A DNA stretch of 64,000 nucleotides. Source: Sisyra terminalis. Its lineage: Eukaryota > Arthropoda > Insecta > Neuroptera > Sisyridae. The translations under genes were made by a program, and so were the position numbers. Below are positions 1 to 12,262 of the stretch, one piece after another. The stretch lies in assembly GCA_958496175.1 (NCBI GenBank), contig OY292277.1:25897282-25961281 (forward strand), in the 5' to 3' direction. The stretch's first letter is position 1; the number at the start of each line of letters is the position of its first letter. The notes below the pieces were generated by a model. That model was not told where the DNA came from. It did no database searches and was given only the letters and a program-made list of their open reading frames with translations.

Positions 1-759
1 AAATTGCGTTTTTATATGATTTCCTCGAGTCTATGTAATTTAAATATTTCTAACATGCATGTAAAAATAACTCACATTATACTTACAAGTAAATGATATA
101 TGTATATCTAGAAATATAAATATTAAGTATCTTCAAAATAATTAATGTAACTTCAAATAAAAAATATAAGAGAAAATTTGTATTATAAATTCTCAACTTC
201 ATTGATATTAGACAAAATTTTTGCTTTTGAAAATCAAACGATGGAGAAAACTGGAAAGAAATATCGTATTTTAAAAAAAATGTAACATAAAATGTGTGTA
301 CCTGTTTGACAATAGCCACTCGTTATAATGTACACCCCCTGTAAAAAGAAAATAAAATAAAAATATTAAAAATTATTTGGCATCGTTTATTCAATTGTTG
401 AATTTTTTAAGACTACTAAAAGTACTACCAAAGCTTAATAAGTTTGATTTTTTATAATTATTTGATTGAATCTTTTATTTTTTCAATGGATATCAATAAA
501 AATAAATGCAGGTATTACTACAAGAAACAGTCAATAAGAAATGGAAATTAAATTTAGTTCTTTTTAGTCTTTAATATCATTCGCTATTTAGAGCCTACAC
601 TTTCTTACTCGTGGGAAAACCCACGGTGTCTACGAAAATATTTTTTGAAGTTTTTATTAATGAAAAGTTTAATAAAAACTATTCCTACAATTTTTTTAAA
701 TCCGTTAAGTTAAACGCTAGTATGAGGCAAATATTTTTTATTTAGTTCCTCTTAGTGTA
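1..759. other. No gene seen
   Basis: A+T-rich sequence with homopolymer runs and short noise ORFs. Apart from the small stem-loop at 610, nothing is recognised. Confidence 0.6.
610..625. other. CGTGGG/CCCACG stem-loop
   Basis: A 6-bp stem with an AAAA loop. Isolated, no gene nearby. Confidence 0.3.
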
Positions 760-1010
760 GAACACGTTAGACTCCACCCTAACGGAAAGTACTACGGACA
801 GAGATCAGCTGTTTTATCTATAATGAAATGCAATTTTGGTGGAGAAGAGTGAGTGAGCGAGATCTGTTGAGCTTAGTAGTTCAAATACAACGCAATTTGT
901 AAAATGCATGGAATGGATGTGGATGAAGTGAGAGAGACTTCTCTCTCCGCACCAACGAAAACGTCTTACCGATCAGCATTCTTTATATATAAGATAAAGG
1001 GCAAGGAGGA
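760..1010. promoter_or_regulatory. GC-richer island ending in a TATA-like run
   Basis: A patch of complex sequence with purine-rich runs (GAAGAGTGAGTGAGCGAGA, then GTGAGAGAGACTTCTCTCTC) that ends in CTTTATATATAAG around 981-993. The latter could be a TATA box, but no exon or ORF follows. GAGAG runs could bind GAGA-type factors. Speculative. Confidence 0.15.
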
Positions 1011-1799
1011 TATATCTTAGTTTTATAAACATTTAATCATATTTCAGAGATTTAAGTAAATTCAATTTTGGTGACTTTATATTTCATACCTCTTAACCTT
1101 CAGAACCATACCTTCATAATTGATCTTTTTTATGCTAAAATTTTTAAATTTTGATAAACATAATGATTGTTTATTTCTTCATGTAAAGATGGTGAAGATA
1201 TTTAAGGGATTTTATTTTTAGTCCTCTAGTACTTTTATAAGACATAGGAATATAAAAAAAATACGGAAATGAACGAAATGAAATTATAAAAAATAGAGTA
1301 CTATACGCAATCTAATAGTTCAATGAAAAATTATCGAAAAAAATTGTAGGAAAAAGGACAACATCTTGATGAATCCAGGATGTAAATAAAATAACAATTG
1401 GGAACTGATGACTTTGGCCACGATGTTTGGTGGTCAAAAAAAGTATTAGTTTTAGTGTGTAATTTTAATATACAACTATATCCAGTAGTTAACGATAATT
1501 AAATTCAAAAATATACATTTTAGTAGGAAAAACAACTCCTTGTACAAAAAATATAATTAACTGTGCTATGAATGACTATGGCAGTAAATCAAATTAAAAT
1601 GAAGAAATAACTTTTCTCGCTATACCCAAGTCTAGTAGCAATATATTTAACGTCAAACATTTTTGGGAAAGAAAGCAAAATTTTTTTTCCACTTTCGAAA
1701 TTATCCTTGAATTTAGTGAGATTCTTTTATATGAGAACATTCTTAACAAAACGCAGTAATATTCATTGCATTACTGCTTGTGTGTCATTATTTGTTCAA
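1011..1799. other. No gene seen
   Basis: A+T-rich, stop-dense in all frames. No repeat relationship to the rest of the window was noticed. Confidence 0.6.
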
Positions 1800-2131
1800 A
1801 TTTATTTCTAATGGTTTATTGTTGCATTTTTAAGTCACGGAGAATAAATAACAGGAGTTCGAACAAGATAAAGCAGACCATTCACGCTCCGACTTGCAGT
1901 GCAACTAGTGGTCCGACTTTCGAAGTTGGATCTTAAGTCAGACCGTGAATGGTGTTGTTGGGAGTTGGATGTCTAGCGGATCATTTAGGCTATCCAACTA
2001 GAAGATCCAACTAGTAGTCCGACTAGTTGGACTGCAAGTCGGAGCGTGAATGGCCTGCTTTATCTTGTTCGATCTTCTGTTATTTATTCTCCGTGACCTA
2101 AAAATTCAACAATAAACCATTAGAAATAAAT
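1800..2131. mobile_element. Fold-back element, 330 bp
   Basis: Left arm TTTATTTCTAATGGTTTATT ... CACGGAGAATAAATAACAG ... AGCAGACCATTCACGCTCCG and right arm CGGAGCGTGAATGGCCTGCT ... CTGTTATTTATTCTCCGTG ... AATAAACCATTAGAAATAAA are inverted copies with few mismatches. Pairing continues inward through GCAGTxCAACTAGT to a small centre near 1965, so nearly the whole unit can fold into one hairpin. It has no coding and no certain target duplication. The arms are diverged at only a few sites, so it is fairly young. Confidence 0.75.
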
Positions 2132-4239
2132 ACTGCTTAAGCAATTTGTTAGGTTTCGTGTCCTCAAAAATTCGAAGAAAACTTAATTATTTTTTCGGCC
2201 AGTAACAGCGCATTGTCATTGAAAATCTTGGCTTACTGAATTGTTATAGGTTGTTCGCATTTTTGCAATTATTATTCAAATTAAAGTAAAAGCTGTCAAA
2301 ACATTACATTCATGTTCTGCATGTATTTTAATACCTTTAATATAACATAAATTAATTATTATTTAATTTTACTTATTTTACAATTTTCTATTGAAACTTT
2401 TGATTCCTCTTAAAATATATGAAAAAATATTAGCGCCGCTCATATTCATACTTGTATGTAAAAGACACTAGAACCCTCTGTACTATGCCTTCATTTCGTG
2501 GACGACTTTGCAATACAGCGTTCTTTCTCCTGCCATTTATACTTCGTGGTTTAGGTATTCGTTAAATAAATATGAAAAAATATAGAAATCTTTTCAAACA
2601 ATAATTGAACCTTTGTAAATGACAGTATTTGTATTGTAGTACCGATAGTATATACCGGATATAAGTACTTAATCCTTTATCTTATATCCAAAGATATATT
2701 TTGTTGAAGACTCATTTAAAGTTGTATATCAAATCAATAATAAATTAATTGTTTTTTTAAAAGAACTAACCTCTTTGTACATTTTGAATGAACAACAGAA
2801 ATAGCGTTTAAAACAGTTTCGAACTTCTAGTTAGTAACCCTGGTTAAAATGAAATATGGAAACCCCTTAGCGACTGCTTTATCGATATTCTACTATTCAA
2901 CCTAGCGACTATGTAACCTAGACTACTACCTATATTAGATAATAAACTATTCCATTACTTCTACAAACTTATTATTCTTTATTGAAATACCAATTTTTGT
3001 ACTAAAAATGAACTACAGTAAAGCGCCATTTGTACACGTGGCAACTATAACTTTGGGTTACTTACTTATTTTAGAAAGTCAAAACTTTTTTTTTAAAATC
3101 AACAAATGAAATTAAATATAATCTTGATCAATATTTAAGGATGTAATTTTTTGGCGTCTTTCGTGGTTTCATCTTTTTGAATTTTAAATTTTCCATCTGT
3201 GCTTTTCGCTGCCAAGTGTGCCGTCTGTGCGTTTCAACTGTAAACATTATTTTAGATATTTGCTTCATATTTTTCTATAGTGTTGTATATAGTTCTAGTT
3301 CAATGGAAATTTTTCATTTTATATTTTTTTTTAATTTTTGCAGAAAATAGTCCATTTAATTACCATAACAATTAAATAATTACATTAAAAAAGTAAACCT
3401 ATTTAAAATGGGCGATAAAACAATTTAAAAAAATTTCTCTTAAGTTCCTTCATATATTACTCAAAAGGATCCATTGAAACGTTTTTTTCAAATAATGCTC
3501 GATTTGTATTATTTTGAAGTATTTGAAAAAACACTACAAATCTCCGTCGATAAAATGAAACAAAATACCAAAAACATTTATAAATTACATTTGTAAATTT
3601 TATAGCTTACATATTTTCAAAGGCCCTCAAAAAGTGTCCCCTTTATAAATAGTTCCATCTTATCTAATTCAAAAGCCCATGGAAAATATTTATAATGTTT
3701 TGACAAGATCATATTCATTAATTTTCTTTTACACTCAAGTCCCTTTTCGAATATTTCATGGGGGAGGAATTGAGAAAAAAAAGATCTGTAGCACTGTTTT
3801 TGGATCTTATTCATTCCTTTACGCTTCGACTCCTATAACTTAACTAAATTGTTACGAGGTAATAAAATTTACATTAGGATTTAATAGGAAACGATCGCTA
3901 TTAAGAGGATTTTCAACACATTTTTTGTCGAATTTGCTTTGAATTTGTTAAGTCTAAAATATCGTAAATTTAAAATAGTTTTTTGCGGCGTTTTCTGGAT
4001 TCGGAAATAAGATATATTTGATTTTTTGGTCTGGTGCTAATTTCTGGTTTATAAATAGTCAAGTTTCTTTGAAAATGGAAACGAACAGGGAAGAGAAACA
4101 GAATGAAGTTTTGTAATAAAAGGAAAATGGGAAACGTGGGACATGATTGATAGAAGATGACAAAGGGGTGCGTACTTTTAACATATCATTTCAACACTTG
4201 AAACCATTTAAAACAATTCCTGGGTGTGTCTTTTGTCGA
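2132..4239. other. No gene seen
   Basis: A+T-rich. A slightly richer patch at 2425-2530 (TAGCGCCGCTC, TTTCGTGGACGAC) has no open frame. The 65-codon minus-strand ORF at 3617-3814 is short and matches nothing known. Confidence 0.55.
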
Positions 4240-4640
4240 GTTGTTTTTTCTCGGTGTCTTTTTTTAAAGCGTTACTTTTGTCACGGCTTATGATCACTCC
4301 TGCGGGATGAATCGGGAACGGCGTGCGTATGTGTGTAGTTATTAAGAAGACTATTGAAGAATTGTCGTGGCTTGTGCTTCAAGTTCGTTGTCCTCAGTGT
4401 TAGACGCGGCGTCCGAAAAGTTAGGGTGAGATTTCCGCCGGAACAACATATGTGTTGGATGGAAGCTAAGGGTGCTCTCACCCGACTATTTAAAGAGATA
4501 TCTATACAAGAAAAACATGTGTGGAATTCCCTCAATGCGTACCTCCATCGATCTGTCTTGATCTTCCATTCCATATTGGATGAGTTGAGCCATAGCGCGA
4601 CTAAACATTCATCAAGAATTGCGCCATTTTAACCGTAACG
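4240..4640 (+). promoter_or_regulatory. GC-richer island, possible promoter and 5' exon
   Basis: A local GC-rich block in A+T-rich DNA. It contains a TCAGTG initiator-like site (A at 4396) and, 30 bp on, a GGGTGAGA donor-like site (exon end near 4425), which would make a short untranslated first exon. Both strands are open for about 90 codons here, as expected from GC-rich sequence poor in stop codons, and neither translation resembles a known protein. No TATA box is visible. Confidence 0.2.
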
Positions 4641-5738
4641 GAACTTTTTTCCTTTTCATAAACTATAATGCCTAATTCACTTGTTCATAAAAAAATTTAA
4701 AAGCGATAAGCTCCTATTTCAAACCCTTTGAAGATATCTCCAAAAATAAATTTATGTCTCATGAACTTTAACTTCTCTACAATTAAAGATGCAAGAAACA
4801 AGGGTATAGCCAATAATTTTTCAATGAAGAAACTTCAATGACTGACAATGAATACAGTCTCAACTAGATCAAACGTAAAGAAGTTCTTTTCAAAGATTGA
4901 TTAACACAACTAAATCGTGTAACGGTGACAAATTAAGATTGGGGTTTTTTATGTCAAATACGATCTCAAAGAGAATTTACAACTAAATATTTTAATTACG
5001 AAAATTCCAAAGGATGTGAAGTCAACTATGAAAAATTTGAAAAATACGCCATTTTATTCGACGGGATTAAAATAATTGGTAAAATTAATTAGAGTTAACA
5101 CTTGAAAAAGCGCCTAGAATGAATTCGTTAAACGATTTTCTTATATAAATTTAACTTTGACATATTTTAAGAATTGTAAAAATTTGATATTTCCTGTTTG
5201 ACGAGGGGAAAATTTAAGATTTATGATGCAATAGTTACTGGAATTTTAAAAGAGCTAGTGAAATAAAATTATATGTGAAAGAATAAATCTACTATACATA
5301 AATGAAACAAATATGACCTTAGATTTTTGATTAGGATTAAAAGTTTATCAAATGAAGCCTTTGAATGAAAACTAGCCTTGTTAATGTAAATACTATGGGG
5401 TTTAATACCAATTAAAATGAACACTGCTTCTCATGTCCTATTTGGAGGTACATCTTTGGTTTGAACCGGTGCTGCTTTCTGGAGTCGACTCAATATGAAT
5501 TGGGGAATATCCATAGGAATCCAATTAATCACTTATTCAATTTAATCATAATTTTACTAGAGTTATACTAATTGAAACTAGAAATAATGCTCGGATGCAA
5601 TAGAATCTATAGCCATAGGCTTTCTTGAAAACATTGAAGAGAATTTAGAAAAAAATGTCTCAATGAAATTGGATTAGATTACCTGGGAAATTTTGTAATA
5701 ATTCTTCCCAAGTTTCTGTCAATTTGAGTTAAATAAAC
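4641..5738. other. No gene seen
   Basis: A+T-rich, stop-dense. The segment from about 5400 may include upstream parts of the LINE at 5739, but they are too decayed to read. Confidence 0.5.
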
Positions 5739-6285
5739 TTAATAAATCAAGAGATACGCAAGCGCGTTGGGCAAGCCAAAATAATTTTCTCAAAGATGAA
5801 AAAAATCTGTATGGATCAAACTTTCTCCCTGAAACTACAGTTAAAAATGGTGAAATGCTATATTTTCCCTATTGACTTATATGGAATATATGAATGGACT
5901 CTTATCCAGGGGTTGGAAGACAAAATTGCCGCATTTTAAATGTGGGTGTATCGCCGAAGCCTGAAGATAGCTTGGAGAGGTCACGTGTGCAATGAGGTAG
6001 TACTTACTAAATATATAAAAAATAAACTTACGTTTTCTATAAAGAAGAGTTACTGAAGTTACTGTACTTCGATCACATCATGCATAACATGAAATATCAC
6101 CTACCATAGATAGAAGAGTTAATAGATTATTAGTTTAAAGAAGAAATTAATAAAAAATAAATACGACCTGAAGTGTACTATGCCGTAATGGCATAAGGAT
6201 ATGAAAGACATAGCCTCCAAGCAGAAAACTAGGAAGAATAGTGCAAACTTAAATATGGCTATGATTACATCTTAAGGGGTGGTAG
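5739..6285 (+). pseudogene. LINE ORF2 C-terminal fragment
   Basis: One frame from about 5739 reads EIRKRVGQAKIIFSKMKKIC, then LKMVKCYIFPIDLYGIYEWT, then LEDKIAAF, a stop, and MWVYRRSLKIAWRGHVCNEE. It matches the thumb and connection region downstream of LINE reverse transcriptases (usual form LYG-ETWTL ... FEMWxYRR-LKISW-DxVTNEEVL). After a frameshift, YFDHIMHNMKYHL (usual YFGHIMRN-KYHLLQ) and a worn AEN-EE-CKL tail follow. It may belong to the same family as the reverse transcriptase fragment at 30 kb, but opposite in strand and not joined. Confidence 0.75.
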
Positions 6286-8556
6286 TCATATATTGAGTGT
6301 GTACTGTGTAGTTTAGGACTAAAAATCATTAACCGATCATAAACGATTTCGCTATAATCTTGCTAGTGGCTATCCGGAAAAAATTCTCCATATTTAATTA
6401 GATCGGACCAAGTTTTATTGTTTTTATCTGAAGGATCTACAAGTGATCTACATGTGAAGGATCTTTTCTGGAAAGCCTCTAATAGTAATATAGGATGTTT
6501 CAAAAGTAGTGGACAGCAGAAATGATATATTCACAGGATCAAACCCTCCAAGATTTTTTCTGTTAAGCACCTGAAATTAATTATAAAATAATTTCCGTAT
6601 CCAATCACAAGCGAAAAATATGAAGAATAATGTGAAATAGTAGAATTTATGTTTAGGCGTTTTTGACTGTGTAAGTAACGCTGTAAATGTACACTAGGGA
6701 ATAAATAACGGAGTTTTCTTCTCAAAATTTTATCTCCAATGTATCATTTTTTCAGTATATTACTTTAGGTTAACTCTGCTTAAACTTTGATGAAACTTTG
6801 TACTGCATATGTATACTAACTTTATACAAGTATATAGATTGAAAATCGTTTCGAAAGAAAAGTTTGTTACAACAAATTTTATTCTTTGAAAAGAGACAAT
6901 TTTTTTTTTTTTTTGATGAATAAAATACTTTTACAAGTAACTTAACAAAAAATAAGTTCATAAGAAATTTGAGAATTTAAATAAACAAAGTAGGGAACGC
7001 GAGGGTGTTCAAAAAAACAACTTGGGAAAAAATAGGGAAGTTTTGTTTCAAAAAATTGTAGGAGAATCTATTTATGTTTCTAATAAGAATAAATAAATCT
7101 GAATTTCTCATTTTTTTAAATTATTGTTACCAATAAAAACTACATATGATAATAGATTAAATAAACATTCATATGTCCTGTAACAGAGATGTGTCACCAC
7201 AACTGTACATAGGCCTTGATTACATAGACTTTAAAATAACAAAATTACGTAAATCTCATTCATTCAAACTTAAAATTTTAAAGAACCAAATTAATGCTTC
7301 AGTGATGTAATTCAGAGTGTCAATTTTAACTTTATGCGATTCTCTGGTATTGACAGGCATATCAAATCATTTGGTAGCATATTAAAATATTTCCTTACTA
7401 CATATCTTGAACTTTTGAACCCTATACTTTTGTGGATTTTTGGGAGCCATCAGGTTTTTGCTCTGTACTTTCCGTCGTATTATAGGTAGAGTTTTTTTAC
7501 AATCCCAAGTGGTATATTAAAGATTCCACTTTGAAGATATTTTTAATGTCAAGAATTTTATTTCCATCATTTGGTCCATTTATCATACCTTTTAACTTAT
7601 TTTTTGTTCTTATCAATGTTTTAGAAGTAGTATCACAACACTCTCCCTTTGCTATGATTTCATAGTTTACTACACTTGCAAAAAGTTCATGTTAAACAAT
7701 TTTAATGACAATCATATGTAAGATACTTCAGAATATATAAAATACACACAGGAAGAATCTGTTTTTTTAATCAAATCTTTAATTCCATTTCATACGGTCA
7801 TCATAATTAACTCTCAGGTTTCAACTCACAGCTTTCAACTCTTTAAATCCTTTTATCGTGTATACAAACAATATCTCTATAATTCCCTTGGGTCATGAAT
7901 ATCGCTTTGTGTACATTTTATTAAGTTAAATAAAATTAGTTAAAAATTACCTTTTCCATTAAAACTGAATTTATTCGTCCGCCGATTGAATAAATTTGAA
8001 TGTATAAGTAAAAATTAAATTCTCAAAATTTATATTTTTCATGGAACTTACTTTTATTCTGAATTTAGTTTTATCTTAAAACAACAACAACGACAAAATC
8101 TGTAAACAGCAAAAATGATGTACTTTCCGGTTACGAAAACCTATCACTATGCGTGATCTGATTTGTTTTTTGACCGCTTTACATCTTTGTACTGTAAAAA
8201 CACGAAGGTATTGCCATTGCAAAAGTTTTAAGATTATGAAATTTTGACCAAATTATCCATTTTTGTTTGGAAGTACTCCATTGACAGAACATCTCTAAAT
8301 CCATTTTGGTCATTCTTGTGGCCAATACATACGTTTAAATAAGTAAGGATCAATGGCGTGCGGTTCATGAACGCTATAAATGTGGAATCCCTTAAAAATT
8401 GTATTTCTTCTGAATTCCATTTTATTTCATACTGAATAAGAGTAACTATATTCATTCTAATTGTTTTTATTTGATTAAAACTTTGATGAATTACAAAAAT
8501 TTTTTTAACAATTTTGATTAGAATTTGTTTTTTGGATATCAGGCGTTTTAACCCCC
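6286..8556. other. No gene seen
   Basis: A+T-rich with a long poly-T run near 6900. The part at 7330-7680 is more complex and partly open on the minus strand, possibly another decayed transposon, but no motif is convincing. Confidence 0.5.
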
Positions 8557-8999
8557 CGACAAAATATCCCCGAACAAAATATCACTAAGACAAAATGTCC
8601 CCGATAGTTGATCTTTCGATAATTAATTACTAATTTGTTTGTACCCTGTTTTTTCTGAAAAATTTATAATACTAAAAAACTATATATAAAGGGTCCAGGA
8701 GAGATGCTCTAGTGAGAGTTGAGAGGCTCCATCTCAAACAAAAATATTTGAAATGCTTATTATTAAATAGAAATAGATACGGCTAGATTTACCCGCGAAG
8801 CAAATTAAAAACAAAGTAAAAAACGCAACGTTGTCAGATATTGATGTTGCTAAAAGAGACTTCTAGTAGAATTCACCCCTGGGTCCCTTTGTGAAAAGTT
8901 CTTTAAGCACAAGAAAAATTAAGTGTAGTCTCTTGGAGTAGGTTCTTCTTTGGTAGGAAAGATTCCGTCGTCGGGGTATTTTTTGGGGATATTTTGTCG
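8557..8999. mobile_element. Inverted-repeat element with GACAAAATATCCCC ends
   Basis: The left end reads CGACAAAATATCCCCGAACA and then repeats the motif as GACAAAATGTCCCCGA. The right end is the inverse (TTTTTTGGGGATATTTTGTCG). About 443 bp, no coding. The target duplication is not clear, so the class is open. Confidence 0.55.
8794..8866 (+). repeat. Short dispersed repeat, copy A
   Basis: CGCGAAGCAAATTAAAAACA followed by AACGTTGTCAGATATTGATG; related to 40187-40260 and 47404-47452. It lies inside the MITE at 8557-8999. Confidence 0.45.
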
Positions 9000-9429
9000 T
9001 AGCATTAAACCATTAAACCATTGGAACCAATTTTTTGTGTATCTAAATAGAAATATGACAACCAAAAGAAAAGCATGCAATCATTTACTAACGACTTATA
9101 AATAATGAAATAGTATAGCCGAAATTGATGAATTCGTTAAATCGTGGCCAATTTCATAAAGTTCTAAAACCTCGGGTTCCCAACATTTTGAACTCCTCTA
9201 AGCTCTAAAATTCCAATCAGTTGTCACTTACGGTACATTTATTTTTCAAAATAAGTTATAATTAAGTTAAGTATTGTTAATAACACAAATAAAACATATA
9301 AAATGTTTAAAAAAATCATAATATTTTGAACTGGACGCAGTGGCAATGTACCACAAAGTAAATTACAAATATCAAGGTATTCATGAGTGATAGTTTGGAA
9401 ATTTTTGGCCTAAAATAATAGCAGAAGTA

Positions 9430-9920
9430 CAGTGGTACTTCGGATCACGAACTTTTTATATGTTTTATTCATTCTTTCATTCTTTGACTCCGTTCGTTAA
9501 CCGAAATGTTCGCAAGCCGAAACAATTTTTCCAATTGAAATTAATGGGAATCCAATTAAGTTGTTCTTTTATATAGATTTGCGTGTGTCGAAAGTATATA
9601 ACAAAAAATAAAGTGTTTGTGTTTTAATTTTACCGTTATGGTTGATACTAATGGCTTGGTTAGATGATAGAGTTAAAGGATGACTACTCCTTCGAGAGTT
9701 CCTTTCCATAATTATATTTGGGAAACTGTACAAATAACTCTGGAGGTTAGTCTCGTATTTTTATACTAGAAAGTGATTCGATCGGTGTCTGGTGTTTTTA
9801 GAAGATAACAATCCTGAGATATTTGTCTTTTGCTTTGATAGATCATTTTCAGTCGAAATTCAAAATTTGTTCGGAAAAAATGTTCGTTAGCCGACTTATT
9901 CGTGATCCGAGGTACCACTG
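9430..9920. mobile_element. TA-flanked MITE (Tc1/mariner-like)
   Basis: Starts CAGTGGTACTTCGGATCACG and ends CGTGATCCGAGGTACCACTG, inverted repeats of at least 22 bp with one mismatch, flanked by TA on both sides (9428-9429 and 9921-9922). Weaker inverted similarity continues inward (CGTTAACCGAAATGTTCG against GTTCGTTAGCCGA). About 491 bp and non-coding. Confidence 0.7.
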
Positions 9921-11999
9921 TATTTGCTTATTTTTTATGACTGAACTAAATGTATTTTATTATTCGTCCTTTTATGTAAATTAGTCTTAGAAAGGAAATT
10001 CTTTAATTAAATCTCAGTTGTAATTAAATATGTAATCAAGTGTTAAAATAAGTGAAGTCTAAATAAGATATTCTTAGTTTCAATGCTCATTTATGATTAT
10101 AGTTATATATACATTGATGCAATTAATGAATCTAGTAAAATTTTTAGTTTATTTTATTATTAGTTTTTTTTTATTCACAATAATTTAATATAAAAAAAAA
10201 CATAGCTTAACTATGAACATATTGTAAGCATTTGTTTGTAGTTCGAAATAGTTGCATTGTGAATTCCAAAAAACCCCGAATATCGTCTAAAAACCCTTTC
10301 GTGGATTATAAAATATGTATCCGTAAAAGGAAGAGAAAGTTTTCATATCCAATCTTCACTATTTTAATTAGTTTTAGTTATCTATAAATAAAAATTTATT
10401 GAAGTGTTTTAAAAGTAAAAACCAAGTTTTTCAAGTGAAATATTTTTTTAAATATTTCTTTGATGATTAAGAAAATAATATTTTCGCAGTTTTGATTCAA
10501 AGCAACCGATTTATTTTATACCTATACTTAATAGTTTTTACGTAAAATTTTGTCTACTTCCTCAAAGTAAAAACACGAAAACATATTTAAATAATTTTTC
10601 TTTTCGTAGAAAACCGTAAATTTTTCATCATCGCAACTACGTAATATTGCAAAGAAAAAGATAAACAAATCGTGAAGTTATATAAACCAGACTGAAATAG
10701 ATGATCAGATGTTTTCTATATAGGCAGACGAAGATTTAAGAATAAAATAATCACCCTTAGCGCTTGAAACTTATACATATAGTTTGTTAATTTACAAAAA
10801 AAAAGTTACCCTCTTCCCTTTACGAAAATGTATGTTCCACTTTAATGATCTCCCTATGATAAGTGAATAATGATTATTAGTACGTCCGATCCAATTTCAC
10901 GTCGAGGAATCGATGAAAGAACTTTGGTAAATATAAAGTGGAAAACAGGAAGAAGGAAAAATCAATTTCGCTATTTTTAAATATTTGATTTTCCTGTTTA
11001 AATCAAAACGTCTTTACGCATTCAATTGACACTCGACAAAAAAAAATCATCTTGGGACCCTCTTTACACATTTAATTAATGTTTGACACCTCATTCTAAT
11101 AAATTTCTTCGGCTTTAGGCTGGAAAAATAACATTAAAATTAAATTAAGCTGAAATAAAGGGCTCGTGGCAGATAGGAAGAGGCCAAATAAATTTTATTT
11201 TATGTGACAAAATATGAATTTGTTTAATTTTATAACTGCATGATAAATTTACTTCCTTAAAAATAATTTTCATTGGAAATATTATTTTCGTCCGTAATTT
11301 GATGCAGTCAATGGGACGTTTTTCGGTATTGTCAAGCTTATGAACATATTTTTTTAATTAGACTGCCAATTAAGAATAATTATATGAATTTGTTGGAACG
11401 AAATTAATTTTATTTTGTTATATGTTTAGTTTAAAAATATAACGAGTGCATTTGGAAAAGTAAATGGAAGAAGATGAAAGTGGAGTTTTAAGTAAATAAA
11501 ATCGGAATAAATTTAAGCAACTAATGGAAAATTTCGACATTTTTCAGACAGACTTAGAACATAAAGGTCTTTTGTTTGAATCGGATAAATTAAGTATATC
11601 TGATATTGCAAATCTTTTTATGTAAATAATTCCATTCAATTTAGGTAACATACAGGGTGCATCCGTTAAATTTATCTTTTATCAATTTAAGATACTTGAA
11701 AATGTTACTCGAAAGTACTAGTTTTTATCAATATTTAAAACAATCATTTATTTGACTTTTTTACCAATATGAATTTTTTTTCTACTCTTTCTATAATACC
11801 GTTAAATAATGCTTCAACCCTTCATCTTCTTCTTCATCATATTGGAGGCCTTTCCTAAGAATTCCTCGGCGCTGCATCCTACAAATACTATTGTGCCCCA
11901 AACTAATTTCTAATTCCAATTGGTCAGATCTGCTTCGGAGATAATTCTTAGCAGATAGCCAACAGGATCGTTATGTATATTTCCCAGCTTATGCCCATG
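9921..11999. other. No gene seen
   Basis: A+T-rich. Only 11870-11935 stands out: CTAATTCCAATTGGTCAGATCT resembles CTAGTTCCAATTGGTCAAGTCT at 30961, both near LINE remains, so it may be LINE-derived. Confidence 0.5.
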
Positions 12000-12262
12000 T
12001 GGTTCACGAGAATTGAAACAACTTTAAATTTGCTGGGCAAATGCCCAGGAAGGACCTAAAGTCAAGTGCAGGTAAAAAATACGACGGGGGAAAGAAAATT
12101 GCCTTCATCGTACTATTTACTTAAATAGGTCTTTTGTGCATGTATTTCTTGTAAGCACTTTACTCGGTATTTATCCTTATACTTTGGAGATGCTTTTTCT
12201 AGTTGCAGTGTCCGGTTAATAAACCTACCAGTATTTTGATATCCTCCATTCCAAGGATAACC
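12000..12262 (-). pseudogene. Jockey-like LINE C-terminal scrap
   Basis: The minus strand reads IKILVGLLTGHCN, a stop, then KKHLQSIRI, close to the LLTGHCxLxxHLxxIG segment after the RNase H domain of jockey-type LINEs. The remainder is too decayed to follow. It is a short match, so the class is tentative. Confidence 0.45.

Noticed and set aside
4281..4632. ORFs of 97 (minus) and 92 (plus) codons on opposite strands
   Set aside because: Both strands are open because the patch is GC-richer. Neither translation looks like a protein family and no splice pair supports them.
7330..7690. Partly open minus-strand stretch suggesting a LINE or gag remnant
   Set aside because: No conserved motif could be identified.
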